This document shows positions 6,000 through 6,376 of a stretch of 6,376 bases of DNA, piece by piece (within the stretch, counting starts at the first letter, position 1; every line of letters begins with the position of its first letter). A program made the translations under genes and the position numbers. A model generated the notes under the pieces. The model did no database searches and was not told the DNA's origin. It saw only the letters and a list, made by a program, of their open reading frames with translations. The DNA comes from Candidatus Kapaibacterium sp. (GTDB lineage: Bacteria; Bacteroidota; Ignavibacteria; Kapaibacteriales; UBA2268), in the NCBI GenBank assembly GCA_030835065.1, contig JAUQWR010000541.1, forward strand, positions 1 through 6,376, written 5' to 3'.

Positions 6000-6082
6000 A
6001 ATAATTTGCTAAAATTAACAAATTGCAAGTTATTTTAAAAATTAAAACACTGCTAAACTCAAAAAAGTTACATGTCAAAAGC

Positions 6083-6113
6083 TTTGTAAATTCAAATATT
6101 ATAAGTAATTTTG
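6083..6113 (+). promoter_or_regulatory. Candidate Bacteroidota-type promoter for the deformylase gene
   Basis: TTTG (6083-6086), a 19-nt spacer, then TAATTTTG (6106-6113) match the Bacteroidota primary-sigma consensus TTTG / TAnnTTTG at every fixed base, with spacing inside the known 17-23 range. The -7 box ends 33 nt before the def ATG, giving a short leader. It lies in the 158-nt gap between divergent genes. I did not find an equally good match on the - strand for the GWxTD operon. Confidence 0.55.
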
Positions 6114-6146
6114 CGTTCAATATTTTTTAATTTTTATGAGTGGACA

Positions 6147-6376
6147 ATGGCAATACTGCCAATTTATAATTGTTTTCATCCTATTTTGAAGAAGAAAACA
6201 AATGATATAGAAAATATAGATGAATCGATAAGGCAATTAGCAAAAGATATGCTCGAAACTATGTATAATACCGGAAATGGTGTAGGATTAGCCGGCAATC
6301 AAGTCGGAATGGACAAGTCCATTTTGGTTGTTGATATTTCTGATCCTGAAGATACTGCTAAGTATGAGCCAATTGT
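6147..6376 (+). CDS. def: Peptide deformylase, N-terminal part
   Basis: Seventy-six complete codons and two further bases are present, starting MAILPIYNCFHPILKKK and running off the right edge. Peptide deformylase is the metal-dependent cytoplasmic enzyme that removes the formyl group from the initiator methionine of new proteins. Motif 1 of the family, GxGLAxxQ, is seen as GVGLAGNQVG at 45-54, with the active-site Gln at 52; the usual second Ala is Gly50. An acidic stretch SDPEDTAKYEP follows, where family members have a variable insertion before motif 2. The EGCLS and HExxH motifs, including the metal ligands, lie outside the window, so completeness and activity cannot be judged. There is no strong SD before the ATG; the start matches the normal family N terminus. 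An ATG at 6136 is in another frame and soon stops. The gene diverges from the GWxTD operon. Confidence 0.92.
   Translation, partial: MAILPIYNCFHPILKKKTNDIENIDESIRQLAKDMLETMYNTGNGVGLAGNQVGMDKSILVVDISDPEDTAKYEPI

Noticed and set aside
6080..6100. Possible - strand promoter for the GWxTD operon (AATATTTG at 6100 to 6093)
   Set aside because: First base of the -7 consensus is wrong and no -33 TTTG lies at 17-23 nt. It also overlaps the better + strand match for def.
1..6376. Mobile element, CRISPR array, tRNA/rRNA gene, toxin-antitoxin or defence genes
   Set aside because: I looked on both strands and saw no transposase, regular spaced repeats, tRNA-like folds or effector motifs. The window is envelope and housekeeping genes.

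Overview
The window is an AT-rich stretch of about 30-35% G+C by eye. It carries ordinary envelope and housekeeping genes, apparently from a Gram-negative bacterium of the Bacteroidota/Ignavibacteriota/Chlorobiota (FCB) assemblage. Three things point there: a GWxTD-domain protein, a family largely known from that group; a candidate promoter with the Bacteroidota TTTG / TAnnTTTG form before the deformylase gene; and an FtsW with QPNLST where many other phyla have (E/Q)PDxGT. Some genes also have recognisable Shine-Dalgarno sites, which are weak or missing in many core Bacteroidota, so an early-branching lineage such as Ignavibacteria or Kapabacteria is possible. That placement is inference.

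Left part, + strand: the end of murD, then ftsW after a 2-nt gap, then a small three-helix membrane protein 1 nt after ftsW. This is the tail of a division/cell-wall (dcw) cluster. murG, the usual next gene, is absent, and transcription ends at a strong hairpin (1587-1619). The same hairpin, read the other way, terminates a convergent gene for an RlpA-type murein hydrolase (1623-2396 or 2408, - strand). That gene is notably G+C-richer in its N-terminal two thirds than anything around it. Its 224-nt upstream gap holds a candidate promoter, an upstream imperfect direct repeat, two small inverted repeats and an orphan AGGAGG.

Right part, - strand: a tight three-gene operon reading 5988 to 2633. 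It encodes a secreted GWxTD-domain protein of unknown role, an LpxL/HtrB-type lipid A acyltransferase and a GT9 (heptosyltransferase-like) glycosyltransferase. Adjacent genes are 3 nt apart or overlap by 4 nt, so they are very likely co-transcribed. The two enzymes point to lipid A/LPS core assembly; the GWxTD protein is the unexplained member. Divergent from this operon, the first 76 codons of a peptide deformylase gene run off the right edge.

I found no RNA gene, CRISPR array, insertion sequence, toxin-antitoxin pair or defence system. The points that deserve attention are the GWxTD-led lipid A operon, the unknown small membrane protein in the murG position, and the composition and leader of the rlpA-like gene.
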